Assembly (NCBI GenBank): GCA_037833965.1 | Contig: AP031351.1 | Location: 29,586,501-29,650,500 of the forward strand | Length of the DNA: 64,000 nucleotides | Reading direction: 5' to 3' | From: Marchantia polymorpha subsp. ruderalis | Taxonomy: Eukaryota > Streptophyta > Marchantiopsida > Marchantiales > Marchantiaceae | In this document: positions 13,013 through 26,250 of the stretch, in pieces | How positions within the stretch are numbered: position 1 is the stretch's first letter | Layout of the letters: each line of letters begins with the position of its first letter | The notes under the pieces: model-generated | What the model was told of the DNA's origin: nothing | Seen by the model: only the letters and a program-made list of their open reading frames with translations | The model's database searches: none | Program-made: the position numbers and the translations under genes

Positions 13013-13795
13013 TAAGCCTCAACAAGGTAAAGTAATATTTTAGGGTTACCGGTACAAAAGGTAAAAGGTAGAGGTAAAAGAAAAATGCTAGGCTATAGAT
13101 AAGTTAACGTATAAGTTAAAGGTAGAGCTAAATGAATTATTCGATAATTACCGGATAACCTTCTACCATTGCAAAAGACAGAATTCATGGAGAAAGCGTG
13201 CTGTGTTTATGAGGAAGCGCAACGCTGGAAGTGCCCTTCATCACGTCATGGTTGCATCGTCGTCGATGCCGTGAGCAAGGGAGCAACGCTTGGAGTAAGT
13301 TGGAAGCGGAGCTCATAAGAGCCTAATTTGGGCTCAAGCGGAGAACTATTGTTGCGGGTGAAGCGATTGATGATACGTGTGTGCAATTCGGCCAAAGCAT
13401 GTGATATCGTTGAAGAGACTGGTAGGTGAGTAGACTCTTCTCTTCCCGACAAACTCTTTCTCTTTGCTTGTATACTCGATTCGAGTTCGAATGATTTTGC
13501 ATGTACTTTGGATCTGCGTGCTTTGTTGTTTGTACTTTAAAAATTTTGCCTCATAAGAACGTGCTCTTGATGCCTTCGTGATCCGAGAATGATTTCCGGT
13601 TTAACTCTAAAGGGTTATTTGGTATGTGTAACCTTCTAACTTTTAAGAATGTAACCAAGTAATCAGATAAATTAACCTGAGGTAGATGTAAAGGGTAAAG
13701 ATAATTAGTAGTGATGCATGTAACATAAAATGTAAAGTAAAGTTAAAGTTCCATGCATTATCTAATAACCTTTTACCTTACCTTGCCGGGGTTTA
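13013..13795. mobile_element. Non-autonomous hAT-like DNA transposon (783 bp)
   Basis: Flanked by an exact 8-bp direct repeat TACACAAC (13005-13012 and 13796-13803), the target-site duplication length of hAT elements. The termini are inverted repeats: the left end begins TAAGCCTCAACAAGG and the right end, read in reverse, TAAACCCCGGCAAGG, followed by further similarity (AAGGTAAxGTAA). The mismatches are C-to-T/G-to-A changes. Subterminal DNA is full of GGTAAA/AGGT motifs. The middle (about 13190-13600) is GC-richer with a 68-codon minus-strand frame but no transposase that I can see, so it would depend on another element's enzyme. Confidence 0.82.
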
Positions 13796-13803
13796 TACAC
13801 AAC

Positions 13804-16800
13804 TTGCACACAATTTTTTTTCAAAATTTTAATTATTAAAGTTATTTCAGTCTTCTATAATGAAATCATGCAATGGATATTCAAGATTTACTTGGAAAAA
13901 TGTTTAAAAAATAAAAAAAAATCCATGATATGATAAAATTTAGATTGATTGCATCTATTGATGATAAAAAAAATGCACAAATAAACATATGTATCAAAAA
14001 GTAAATTGTTAAAATATTTTTTGAATGAAAATAATATAATATTATTTTTAATATCATTGAATAATCATAATAATCATCATCAATTCTAGTCTGAATCAAT
14101 TAAATGATCAATATAATCCAAATTTTAAAAATATATGCAAATCAAAAGAGTTGATTTTTTTGTAATAGATCTTCATGATTTATCAATTGGTTAAAAGATC
14201 CAAAAAATTGCAATGAAAAAAAATATCAAATTGAATAAATTTTCATGTAATATGATAGTTTATTTATGTTAGTTGTGATCATATGCAATCACTAAAATTT
14301 GACACTATTTTTACAAGATTGTTGTCAAGAAATATCATATTATACTCATCAAAACGATTTGAATTTTACAACAAACCTTGACAAAATCACTTATTTTGTC
14401 AAATGTCTTTAATGTAGATATAATTCAATTTATTTTCATAAATAAATTTTAATTGCTTTGACTATCACAATAAAGTTTCTTTGTGTTAGTGGTATCTTTA
14501 TGACACACATATCTAAATCAAATATTGCTACACTACAATTCTGCTGCTGCTCATTACTGAGCTTAATTTATTACTAATGTATTAATATATGCTGTAAGGG
14601 TTTTTTCCATTTAAAATTAAGCAGAAAATGCATTTTGAAAATGGCAACTAAATAATTTTCTTTTTCTTTTTCCATTCACATATTGGACTTTTCAAAAATA
14701 TATTGTACATAAATTTTTCTTTATTTACTTTTTTTTTATATTGTACATAAAAACACACAAGTTTGTTTGACTTATTTTTGTCCAATATTGTTTCGTCAAC
14801 CCATTCCATTTTTTTTCCTTTATTTACTTTTATCAACAATTTAATCATGATGATTTCGAGGATCAATGGATGCCTTTAATGATATCATTGGATCTAGAAG
14901 GGTTAAGTTTATGACATGTGATTTGTCATGAAGAGTAACATTGTGGTGAATGCTATATGCAAGTGTAGATTTATTATAAATGGAGTTTCTTGGTCAGCTT
15001 TAGTTAATAAGACTAAGGTTGAATCGAATTGATTAAATTGGGTGTACTATCTTGGAATCCATACCCATGTGTTTCTGCCCGTACTCCAACGTTTCTTTTT
15101 ATTCACCTTTTCCAACTTGCATGGGGCAAAATGCATCTGTACCATGGATGGCGGTGACCGGAAACCTGCCGAGCAGGTCCGAAAGCCAGAAGCGTGTATG
15201 CACTCTGCAGTTCTCAAGTGAAGCTTTCGGTGTCGTGGAAAGCCGTCGTCAGTGAAGGGGTTCCTACGAACGCGAGAAAGCGAGTGGAGTCGAATGTGGG
15301 TGTCTGTGGCGACTGGAGCATGCTTCGAAGGCTTGTCTGCCTGATCACCCTCGTCTAACATCGATCTCGACAGATGAAGCACAAGGTTGCAAATTATGGC
15401 TGACAGACGTCCCGCCGATAAGCAGCGGAGGTGTATGTGGCGTACCAGAATTCTGTGCTAAACCCTAGGAAGGTTTTCGATGGCAGCAGAGGACTGAGGG
15501 TTGTGGAATCTGGTTGAATTGCTGATGGGGTACGTTTGAATCGAGCAAGCACGTCTTCACGGGGCCTTTTGAAAATCACAGGTACGCTGTGGGGAATTTA
15601 AGATTTCTCCAGGGGCAGTGCAGCTCTCGCCTGCTCCAAATTCTGAGGAGATTATTCTGTCCTGATGATGTGATACAGCGGATTGAGGCACTTTTGGGCC
15701 GGGAGTTCTGGTGAGTGGTGTTTTCATCCGGTCATGCAGACGATTGCTCGAATTTCATGCCAGTGAACCTCAGTTTTTTTTGAGCGTGCTTCGATTTGCT
15801 CAGTTTATCGATTTTCAATTGATGAGCCAGGTTGCTGTGGCGAGCTCATAGGCCGGAACAACTCATCCGGTGACGTTACTCTTTGGGGAGCTAAAGAATG
15901 AAATATGTCAGAAGGGTCGAGTTGAGGAATTTCTTAGCTTGAACATTACCATCTTGTCTTCCCACAAAAATGGACTGCACCAGCAAGCTTGATTCCCTCT
16001 TTGCCCTGTTTGGAGATATCATGTGGAGAAATGTTCAGGACGACGTTCCAACCGATTTCGAAAGATAGAATAAATGAAGTATATCTAAGATCAAGCACTC
16101 TTTCAGGAAACTGGAATTTAGAGATAAATTTAATATATACTAATTAGTCGCTTATGAAACATTGAAAGGTTGGATATGTTTCCCGAGTTGGAGTTTTCCG
16201 TCTGTCTGTAGGTGAGCATAAGACATGACATCGTCGCAACGGCAAGTGGAAACTTCTATGACGGAAGAGATTAGGAGTTTAGTAAGAGAGAAAAAACTTT
16301 GCTAAGCAAAGACGTAAGACTTGAGTGCATTTCAAGAGGTGAAAATGGATCAAAGCGTAAATTATTTATGGAGCTTGTTCTTCCATTTTATACTTCATTC
16401 TCTTCGATTCACTCACAAGAATTTCATTTCTGACAATTCTCATTATCTTTACTTCACGCCGGACAAGAAGCGGCGTGCTCTTCATTGGTATTTTGTACCT
16501 CATGGTTTGTTTGTTCCGTATGATGATAAAATGATAAAATGCTGAAAGTGTGGATAACAATCTCACAAAACAGCTTCTCGCGTCAAACGCTTCTGGTTTT
16601 CAAGTGTGCACAATTATTTCCTGGGGACCTTTCACATGCCTATTATTTCTCAAATGTTACTTCATTAGACGCAGAATATAGTGGTTGAGTTGTGTTGTAC
16701 TCTTCTGCTAATTTGATTAAGTTGCTGGTATGCTTGTTTGTTTGTCACCTTACTGTCAAAAGTTCTTCTCACTATTACTCTGACGGTTGTTACCTACTGT

Positions 16801-17329
16801 CTCTCTTACCCCTCTTGCTTGCCTGAACATATTTAAGGAACGGTCACAAACTGAACCACCTTGCGGAGCCAAAACAAAAGAGGTTTGTAAGATAAGTTGG
16901 ACTAATATCTCCAGCCAGCTCAAGCAAAGTGTCATCGGTACCTTGGCCCCAAAGCATGTTGAGGAAGTCTAAAGCACTGGTTTTTCACATTGACGAAAGA
17001 TTTTGCTGGAATTTTTTGTCGGGGTTTATTAGCTTACTGCTAATGACCAATTGGCTTAGTTTGTTATTCGGGAAAAGCTTACTGCCTTGCAAGCCGTATG
17101 ACGATGCACCAAGACCGAGTGTCCTCCAAAAGACTATGACGTAATGATATATCTGGAAAATTCAGTACTCTCAGCAACTCTGTATAGGAGAACGATGCAT
17201 TTGACAATGTGTGGTTGAGATGAATACCTCAACTCTATGAGCTCAGTTTCCACGATATGTGAACAATAAATTGCCGGATTCAGCATGTGCCTGAGAGTTC
17301 CCTGCTGACTGACAAACTGATCGTCAGGA
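13804..17329. other. AT-rich DNA grading into the upstream region of the methylthiotransferase gene
   Basis: 13804-15040 is AT-rich with no gene. From about 15050 the composition becomes balanced. A 111-codon frame (15047-15382, -) and its opposite-strand shadow are open, but I recognise neither. 15600-17329 probably includes the promoter and 5' UTR of the plus-strand CDKAL1-type gene. No RNA gene seen. Confidence 0.45.
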
Positions 17330-20300
17330 ATGGGAATCGCAGAAGTCGCAGAAATGGTTTCAAACGAGAAGCCTGAGTCAGAGGTAGGAGGGGGAGGAGA
17401 CATGGAGGACATCGAGGACATGGCAAAGGGTTTACAAGCTGGATTTCCAAACCGTGAGTTGCGCTCTTCAGTTTCGTACAAATCTCGCAAGAACATCTCA
17501 ACGAGGAGGAGTTCCACGGTGAAATTAGCTGATGTTCATGTTTCTTCCGATGGCTTGTCTGGAAACTATATACCTGGAAGTCAGGTGTGTATTGATTCGA
17601 CCCGTCTTGAAAATTTTGCTGAACATTGTCATATCACGATGGAGCATGTAATTATCCTTCGGCTGTAGAGGTCGACGACGTCAATATGTTGCATTTCAAC
17701 TTTATTTTCTGCAATTTTTAACGTCAATTTTGAGTCGATAACAATTCACATTTTGTGTGGTTGTTTCTTGCAGACCATATATTTGAAAACCTTTGGATGT
17801 TCTCACAATCAGGTTCGACTTTCCCCAACCCGGCAGCACACCTGTTGGATGATTGACGGGAGTTCTATATCTCATAGTAACGTGGGTTGTATCTTTTTTC
17901 GTGGGTTGTGATTTATGAGAAACATTGTTTAACGTTGTTGGGGGACGTTCTTATTGTTGGAATTTACTATCGGATTCCCGCACTCTCCAGGGTACTGTTT
18001 AGGGCTGTTTATCGTCATAAATTGAAGCTGGATGTTGTTGTTTAACTGTAACTTTCGGCTCCGTATCTGAACAGAGTGACAGTGAGTACATGGCTGGCCA
18101 GCTTGCTGCATACGGCTACTCCATCACAGAGGAACCGGAAGGAGCTGATTTGTGGCTTATAAATACGTGAGAAACACTACTACCGTTCTCAAAGTAGGTG
18201 TTTATCAAGATCATGATTTTTTATGAACTCCTTAGTTTTTCCTCCTTGAATTCCTTCAAATTTTGTGCTGGACTTAGTCTGTTTGATCCTCTAATTCTGA
18301 GGTAACTCCGTATTGCTAAAAAAATTATCCAAGTCCAGGGACTTTTCGTTGATGTTTCGTTCGAACACATATTTTCCGGAATTTTTGAAGGAATGTAGTA
18401 TGCTGTCTCCCATCCATCTGTTTGTTATAGAGCCCACAGAATAAAAACGTGGAATTATTTGTTGTTGAACTTAACCAAAATATGTAAGTTTAAGTGCAGT
18501 CTGATTAAGTGTCTTCAATATGTTTCAGTATCGATTTCCGCTTTCGGTTCCATTTGTAAGATACTATGTTCTTTACAAATTTGCAGATGCACGGTGAAAA
18601 ATCCCAGCCAGTCAGCGATGGAGACTATAATTCGTAGAGGCAAGGATGCCAAGAAGCCTCTGGTGGTAGCTGGTTGTGTTCCGCAGGGAAATAGTAACTT
18701 GAAGGAACTGGAAGGAATAAGCATTGTTGGAGTTCAACAGATAGATCGAGTAGTGGAGGTAGTAGAGGAGACTCTGAAGGGTCATGAGGTTCGACTCTTG
18801 CGTCGGCAAACTCTTCCTGCACTGGATCTACCGAAGGTGAGCGATCACAATGGTGTGGTGTCTGTAGTGGAATCAACTTTACAATTGTAGCTTCATGAGC
18901 ATGATACAGCAGAAAGATTAACTTCGCTTGAAATTATCCTACCCATCCCGCGTCCTGAATCAAAAGTATAGGTCAGTTTTTTCTCAAAGATAAAAACGGT
19001 ACAATCATCCTTATTTGTAATAAATAGCCTAAATATGAACTTAAGGTGGCATATGACAGCCGATAACAATTTGATCAACCGTCGTAGATGGTTGACGACA
19101 AAGAATGAAAAACATTTGAATATCGTGTGCATAAGTTGCGAAGAAATGGAACTGCACAGAGGGGCGAAGCGATCAAGCTATCTTCTACATCCTCTTGTTC
19201 TTAGTCTATTACTGCTAGCATCGCAGCTGGCGCAGGTTCTCCGGTCTTCAGGCTGTGACAGGCTGTTAGCATCGAGGACATAATTCCTAAGGAGAATATT
19301 TATGATGGATTTTGACCTAATCACTCCCGATTTACCTTGGATGCTTTAGTTTATTGAGCTTGCGAAGTAATTTGTTCAATCAACTTTGATTGGGATTTTG
19401 GGTTATTTGTTTCAGGTGAGGAAGAACAAGTTCGTCGAGATAATCCCCATAAACGTGGGTTGTCTTGGGGCTTGCACGTACTGCAAAACCAAGCATGCGC
19501 GAGGGCACCTTGGAAGCTATACTGTTGCTGCTCTTGTAAGTTAATATCGTGGGAATTTCCGCGTTTAAAGTTTCTGCTTGTCTGCTATATATATTTCCTT
19601 ATGATGTTAAACGAGTGGAAGTTAGTTCTATGGCTGACTGTATTTCTTGATGTATGACAGGTAGAGAGGGTAAGGTCCGTCATAGATGATGGTGTAAAAG
19701 AGATTTGGCTTAGTAGCGAGGACACAGGAGCTTACGGTAACAAATCATCCTCCTTTTTATAGTTGTTTCTTCATGATTAGCGCATCAAGTTGATTAGTTC
19801 AGTCAAGCTAAGTGTTGCTTCTTTTTTGTGTCTTACTCGAGTCAGTTAAGGACGGTGGTCGTGAGGACGGCTCTTCTTGTTATTACGCTGTTTATATGGA
19901 AACACCACGTGTAGTGTTAAGCCTCTTTCTCGGTGCATTACAGGTCGAGATATAGGTACGGATTTGCCAACACTTTTACGAGCTCTCATAGCAGAGCTCC
20001 CTGAGGACAGGAGCACAATGTTGCGGATTGGGATGACTAATCCACCATACATCTTACAGCACCTTGAAGCAATAGCTGAGGCTCTACGACATCCATGCAT
20101 GTACTCTTTCCTCCACGTGCCAGTCCAGTCTGGGAGCGATGCTGTTCTAAGTGTATGTTCTCTGCATCAACCGATTTCATTATTTTCTCACCTACTGACG
20201 AAGCTTCAGTTGATTGCCATCAGTTTATCTTGTGGACTTTTTGTACAGGGTACCCGATGATTGGAATATACCTCAGTTTCTTTGCTTGACTATCTTTCAG

Positions 20301-22927
20301 CTTACAGATTTCTTTACGGGAAATGTTTGCAACTCACGTTCTTTTGCACACCAAGAGATCTAAATTCCTTGCTGGTGCACACGTCATAAGATTACTACTA
20401 TCTTGCTTACGATTACAATCTTCGTATATACTATCCAATATACGTTTATTGCACTTGGGAAAATTTTGGACTGAGCAAATTTTCAAAAGACATTGTTTCA
20501 GTTTAATATTAATGGGATGTGTGCCTCCTTTCTGTTGTGCCGTGTCTGTTTCTGTCAACTGTTAGAGTCCCGGTGATGGTATCTGAGCCCTGTGTGCTGG
20601 ACGGTTCATTGGGTGCTAAGCTCCTGCGCTCGGTCATGCACTACTTAATTCAATATTGATGCTTGTGTGCCCTAAACCCCTTATTCTTTACAAATGCAAG
20701 TTTTTCGTCCTACTCTTCTTCGTACAGGTCTGGATCAGGGATGTCCACTGACAAATTCTAGCTTTTTGTCATTCAGACTGTTGAAGCACGGTCTTAATTA
20801 TAGACTTTGATTACTAACTTTGAGCTTTTTGATTGCAGGCAATGAAGAGAGAGTACACCGTTTCGGAATTCCGACAAGTTGCCGATACTCTTTTGCGCCT
20901 GGTCCCTGAGATACACATTGCAACAGATATAATTTGTGGCTTCCCTGGTATGCTTTTCTACATACCACTTTTTGTCTATTATATACCTTCTCAACTGAGC
21001 TGTAATTCTTGGTCTTAACAAGCTCCAGTTGCGATTCCATCACATCACCTTGTAATTGTCTTCAACCTCTCAATTGAGGACAAAGTCATACGAGCAAATC
21101 ACCTGGATCCAGTTTCTCAATTGATATTATAGAAGTTAATGAATAGAAAATTTGTCAAATTTTGATAATATCCCCTTAAATTTTTTAAGTGCCGAATGTA
21201 CGACCTATTTATGAATTATAATATATATAAAAACAATCTTGCTGACATGTTCGAATATTTTTGAAATGTTTGGCTTGTTCCATTGATACCAATTTTAGCT
21301 TCTATCCTATCCCTCAATTACTAAGAAGGTATTTTAGTATTACTTTATTATTCACGAAGCAGATTTCGGAAGGTTTTGGAACAGCTCGCAGCGAGGTTGG
21401 TAGATACTGAGTAGTTACCAACTTCCCATGTGCAGGCGAGACTCTTGAGGATTTCGAGCAGACCGTGGCACTTATTCAGGAGTACAAATTTCCTCAAGTC
21501 CACATTTCACAGTTCTATCCAAGACCAGGTACGTTGAGAATTGATTCGATGAGTTTTGGAGGAGACTCGTATCCAGATTCGTTTGCCAAGGTTTAAGTTC
21601 GAAGCTTAGGAGCCTCATTACAGACTGTCAGGAACATAGAGGTTGAAAGACAATGCTTTTGGGTCTCGAGAGGCAAAACAGAGCATTCTCGTGTTGAAAT
21701 GTAAAGCTGTTGCTCTTTACCAGTTATACTTAAGTTAGGATAGACCAGCCTATTGAGGTAGGCACTCCAGTAACAATTCTGAGTCTTAAAATGTTTTTAT
21801 TCAGGCACTCCAGCCGCTCGAATGAAGCGTGTCCCCACTGCGGAGGTGAAGAAGCGTAGTCGGCAACTGACGAGCGTATTTGAAAGTTTTAATCCATACG
21901 AGGGCATGGAAGGCAAGGTCGAAAGGGTCTGGATTACTGACGTTGCTGCAGACGGGATTCATCTCGTACGTCTCTTACACTCATAGTAAAAAGCATGTGG
22001 AATGTGGATGTGACACAGGGAAAGGCTGTAGGTTTCACGCCTGACTGAATTAAGACGTATGAGTGCCTTGTTTATTACCACTTTCCAGGTAGAAGTGAGA
22101 TACAAATGGACTCTTTTGTAAGGAAAGTTCTGTTGTGCACGCATTTAGCACCCATTATACCATGTCATTCGGGCGAGTCTGGCGTTTATACATCTGTTTA
22201 ACTTGTGCAGGTAGGGCACACAAAGTCGTACGTGCAGGTACTACTTCCAGCTTCGGATGTTTTGCTGGGGTCCAATGTCGACGTGAAAATAACCTCTGTT
22301 GGTAGATGGTCTGTTATGGGCGAACCCGTTCATCCCCTGTCGAGTGTTGTAGGTGAAGTCGGAGGTCATGTAAATTGGTGGGAGGCGTCTGAGTCTGTTC
22401 GTGGACATCAGATGCGAAGTGACAATCGCAGTTGTAGCGACATGGGGTCCGAGACATGTGCTTGTGCAGAGGACAGTGAGAATCACTCCGAAGCTAAGAA
22501 ACCCTGCTCGTCGGCATGCGGTACTGATGTTTTGGAAGAAAATCTTAAGAAAGTGAGATTTGGACTAGATGAAGTGAAACTGCTTCCTTTGGTTACGAGA
22601 ACTTTTTCTTCAGACAAAGGTCTTGGTAACAATTATGAAAAGTCCGTCCCTTCGAATACTCGAAACAGGAAAGTGTCCAGATCCCTAAGGGGTCAGAGGA
22701 TAGGCGTGAGCTTAAGTGGAGAGTATATGACGGTTAACGACGAGTATGAAAGCCGTAGAGAAGCAAGAGCAGTAAACTACAAGGTAGGAAAGGGTTCCAT
22801 GGCCTTAGAGATTTTGAGGGAGCGATGGTCCTGGGTGGACTGGGCTCTAATTTTTGGAATGTGCATCAGCGTGTTGGGTATCATCATCGGCTTTTGTGGT
22901 CTCCTCTACCCTCGAATTGTAGCATAA
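17330..22927 (+). CDS. CDKAL1: CDKAL1-type threonylcarbamoyladenosine tRNA methylthiotransferase
   Basis: Radical-SAM enzyme that converts t6A37 to ms2t6A37 in lysine tRNA. Eleven GT-AG exons: 17330-17584, 17774-17812 (39 bp), 18075-18166, 18587-18836, 19416-19535, 19661-19736, 19944-20152, 20839-20947, 21436-21528, 21805-21965 and 22211-22927. They sum to 2121 bp (706 residues). The MTTase N-domain cysteines are Cys94 (KTFGCSHNQ), Cys130 (INTCTVKNPS) and Cys159 (VAGCVPQG). The radical-SAM CxxxCxxC is Cys228, 232 and 235 (CLGACTYC). A TRAM domain spans about residues 440-500. The last exon adds a Ser-rich, partly basic extension and a hydrophobic segment (about 679-701), a likely ER tail anchor as in animal CDKAL1. 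The protein is longer than the human one because of this extension. The start is the first ATG in a long open frame with an acidic N-terminus. Confidence 0.93.
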
Positions 22928-23639
22928 GAATATCTTTATTTATTCAATACCTAATTCCAAGAGTTTCCTCGACTATATCGCTTGTGCCTATGCTGAATGT
23001 TGAAGTGTAGTGGATCCGAAGCTTTAGGGTATTCCTGGTATGTGACTTCTCTCTGTTTAGCGATGACACGAAGCTGGCAGTATCGAAGTCATTGTCATTA
23101 GGTTTGAATTCATCACCTCTAGTATAATTTGGTTCGTTCAGGGCTTGAATCTGAGCTGTCACGTAGGTTGCGAATCTGTGTACAGTGCGGCGGCACTCGT
23201 GGCTTGTCTGACGGGGTTGATTACTGTAGAGATATTTGAAGCCCAGTAGATCTGAACAGCTGTAGGATACCTGACGATTTAGGACTGAAGTCCGTGCCAA
23301 CTGGGAGCTGGTCGTTGTTGCGGATTTGAATCTCCACTTCTTGATCCTTAATGATGCCTTTGTAACTACACAACGTTTGGTCTCAAACTGCGCCTGAAAT
23401 GTATGGACCAAGTGTTTGGTTTTCGGCTTTCTAAATTAGACTTAGGTTTTCAGCTCAAGGTGATTTTCAGAAGTCTTGAGTGGCAGTGAAGAGTTCTAGT
23501 TCTGGATCAACCCACATGTCCACGTTATATACTTTGCTGCCAATGGAAACAGCAAACGGCGGTCACCGAATCTTTATTGACAACTAGTTAAAAAACCGAA
23601 CGATTTCCTTTCACCCATCAGGAAGGTTAGGAAAACTTC
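22928..23639. other. 3' flank of the methylthiotransferase gene
   Basis: Probably contains its 3' UTR and terminator. A 155-codon frame on the opposite strand (22944-23411) is open but has no recognised domain, and I treat it as chance. Confidence 0.4.
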
Positions 23640-24343
23640 CTGAAGAGAAGTAGCTGAAGTGTATTCAATTGGGTGCCATTTTCGCTTTTTGAGTTTGTCA
23701 TTTATCTTGTTCATAAACAGTTTCTGATCCTTTCATCCTCTCCTCAAGTCTCCGTAGCATATATCCTCTGAAAGTGAGCTAGAACTTGCATTCTCGGCCT
23801 CCAACATTGGTAAGAGAAGGCTTCTTCACAGCGGCATATCTGGATGTAAATCCACTTTTTCAAGAGAAGTTTCAAGCTGCCGTCAGTTTCAAAGATCGAC
23901 AGACGCTGGCGACGGTCCCTGCTGGTGTCGTTTCCGGATCTATTTCCACATTCATCTCCCATCCTTTCGATACCATAAAATTCAGTATGCAAGCCATTTT
24001 AGACCTTCAGAAATACAGGTAGTTTTTGAGATGTTATATTTAGGCTGAGCTCCGATGCTATATGTGATCATCCACCAAGTTCCCGTCTCTTGGATCATTC
24101 CACTGATATGATTTCGGACCCGAATGTATTTAGCTGCATGTATAACCTAGTGTCATTTGATTCTTTCGTTCTGTGCTCTGCTCACAAAATTGACACGATT
24201 GGTCGCGGACTTCTAACTTCCAATCTTCAGGTCGAAAAGTTTTCGACGATAGCTCACTACGCAGCGAGCTTCTCCTTGCAGCTTCAAATTCTCGTCTGTC
24301 CACCAATATTTTGCTCTAATTTTCTAACCTTGTGTGTCCACAA

Positions 24344-25267
24344 CAGAGTCCTCCATTGGACTTGACAATTGTACCCATACCGGACACATGGCCGGTAGTG
24401 GGTCAACTATACCCGTCCATGGCACCTTGTCATTATCCACCCAACTCATACTCATCAATCCAGGGCACCTTGTCATCATACCCATCAGTCTATCACGTGG
24501 TTTGATTTGTTTTTAAAAATTAGCTAACTGCCAGTGATTTATTGTAAACAGTTACATACTTATTCATAATTTGATAATCTGATTCACATAAATCTTCCAG
24601 AAATTCAGTTCAATCAATTCCACCAATTAAGTAACGTAGAGTAGAGGACTGCGGTACTAACCAGCATGAGAACGCAGTCATTTTCAGTTATCTCTCAGAT
24701 GCTCTTCATTACTTAACATTCTATGAAGTTGATGAGAAAATATGCTCTTCACTTTTTTATCTTTGGATCCAAGATTACTTAACATTCTATGAAGTTGATG
24801 GAGAAAATAAGCAAGCTTTTAGCTTTACGGAGCAGAGAATACCCTAATTTATGAAACAAGATTTCATATCACATATCGATGTGTAATGTTCATGTCTAAA
24901 ATATCCCATAATTAATCATTTTTAACTTCGAGCATCCCAAAGGGCGATGCACAACTATTCACTATAATGCTATGCGGGCAAAAATGAAGTTATATTCATC
25001 GGTGTCTCCTTCATCTTCGTTCTCACTCTCTCTTCTGACAACAATAAAAAAAGCTTGAGCAAAACAAGTGGAGGTACAATAATGATGGGGTGTCTTCCAG
25101 AAGTCAAAAACAGCAATACTTTTGACGTTTATTCAACATGTTGAGTGCCATAGCAACAATCAGCTGAGAAATTCTCCGTTGATTGGGTAGTACCCACCCA
25201 TGCGTCCATTATCTACCCAATGTGCCATGGGTATGGATGGATATTGGGTACCCATTGCAAGACTTTG
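24344..25267. mobile_element. hAT-like insertion in the left arm (924 bp)
   Basis: The right arm preserves the empty site GTCCACAG. In the left arm the element is bracketed by GTCCACAA (24336-24343) and GTCCATAG (25268-25275), each one transition away from that site, so an 8-bp target duplication is well supported. Imperfect terminal inverted repeats start CAGAGTCC and, at the other end, CAAAGTCTTGCAATGG. Inside are GGGTACCCA-type subterminal motifs and a direct repeat (ACTTAACATTCTATGAAG near 24714 and 24776). No transposase is seen. Confidence 0.82.
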
Positions 25268-25332
25268 GTCCATAGAAATCTAACCTCTACAGCTAAGGTA
25301 CTCCTGCATGGAGGAATGACAGCATTCTAGAT

Positions 25333-26250
25333 CAAGAAGCTCGTAAAAATAAAATTGGTGGCCAATTTCTATGTCATTTATGGTAATTTTTTATAGAAAA
25401 TTAAAAAAGCAGGTAAACATTTCTTAGAAATGTTTACCTACTTTTTAAATTCCTACTTTTTTGTATTAACTTTTTTATTTTAAATTCATCATATGATATT
25501 TTTTTATATGTTATAAAAGAAAAAACTTTTGTAAAATTTATTTCAAGAATTCTAAATTTTTTATTAATAACATACTAATTTTTTAATTCATTTTTAAATT
25601 TATATAAATTTTTTGAATATTCATTTGAAAATTATCTAGTTAATTCTCTTAATAATTGAAATTTATTATAAATTTTACTATTTTAGCATTATTAATTATT
25701 ATTTGTAAATTTAAAGTTTTTTTTATTTTTTATTTTTCTACAGTCCGCATCTTCAAAGACATGTCGTTTTCACCGAGTCTCTCTCCCCGAGACAGTGCCC
25801 ACATCGTTACGCCTTGATAATCTAGATGCATATTCAATAAGACAAGTAGTTCAAAAAATTCACCTTTTAATACAATTTCTTACTAATTAATTAATATATC
25901 ATGAACAGATTCTTGTAAACCTATTATTGTTGTAAAAGATTTTGAAATATAAAAGAATTAAAATCCCATTAGATTAATGCATTGTTTTATATTATCATTT
26001 GTACTTTCCATGGCTCTAAGTAAGCCGATATGATAAATGTAGTTCACTAGTTGAACGACTTTATTTTGTTTCTAAAGCTCGTTTTAAAGCCAGATGCGAA
26101 ACTTGTTAAATTGTGTCATCTACTTTAATGGTTAAAACATTTCTAATACATCTAAGTAACCATTAACGCCGTTATATATAGTAGCTATTTGTTCTTTTAC
26201 ACTTAGAGGCGCGTTTGTAATTAATCCAAAACTTCCAGCTATAGTCCAAA
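25333..26250. mobile_element. Second insertion in the left arm, AT-rich, ends uncertain
   Basis: The right arm runs straight through this point in the last carrier exon. The left arm has about 0.9 kb of very AT-rich DNA here. I could not define terminal repeats or a target duplication. It contains a near-perfect palindrome (13-bp arms AGGTAAACATTTC at 25411-25423 and the complement at 25427-25439, loop TTA), extended by A/T runs. Confidence 0.5.

Noticed and set aside
22944..23411. 155-codon minus-strand frame behind the methylthiotransferase gene
   Set aside because: Lies in its probable 3' UTR, has no recognisable domain and no conserved motif.
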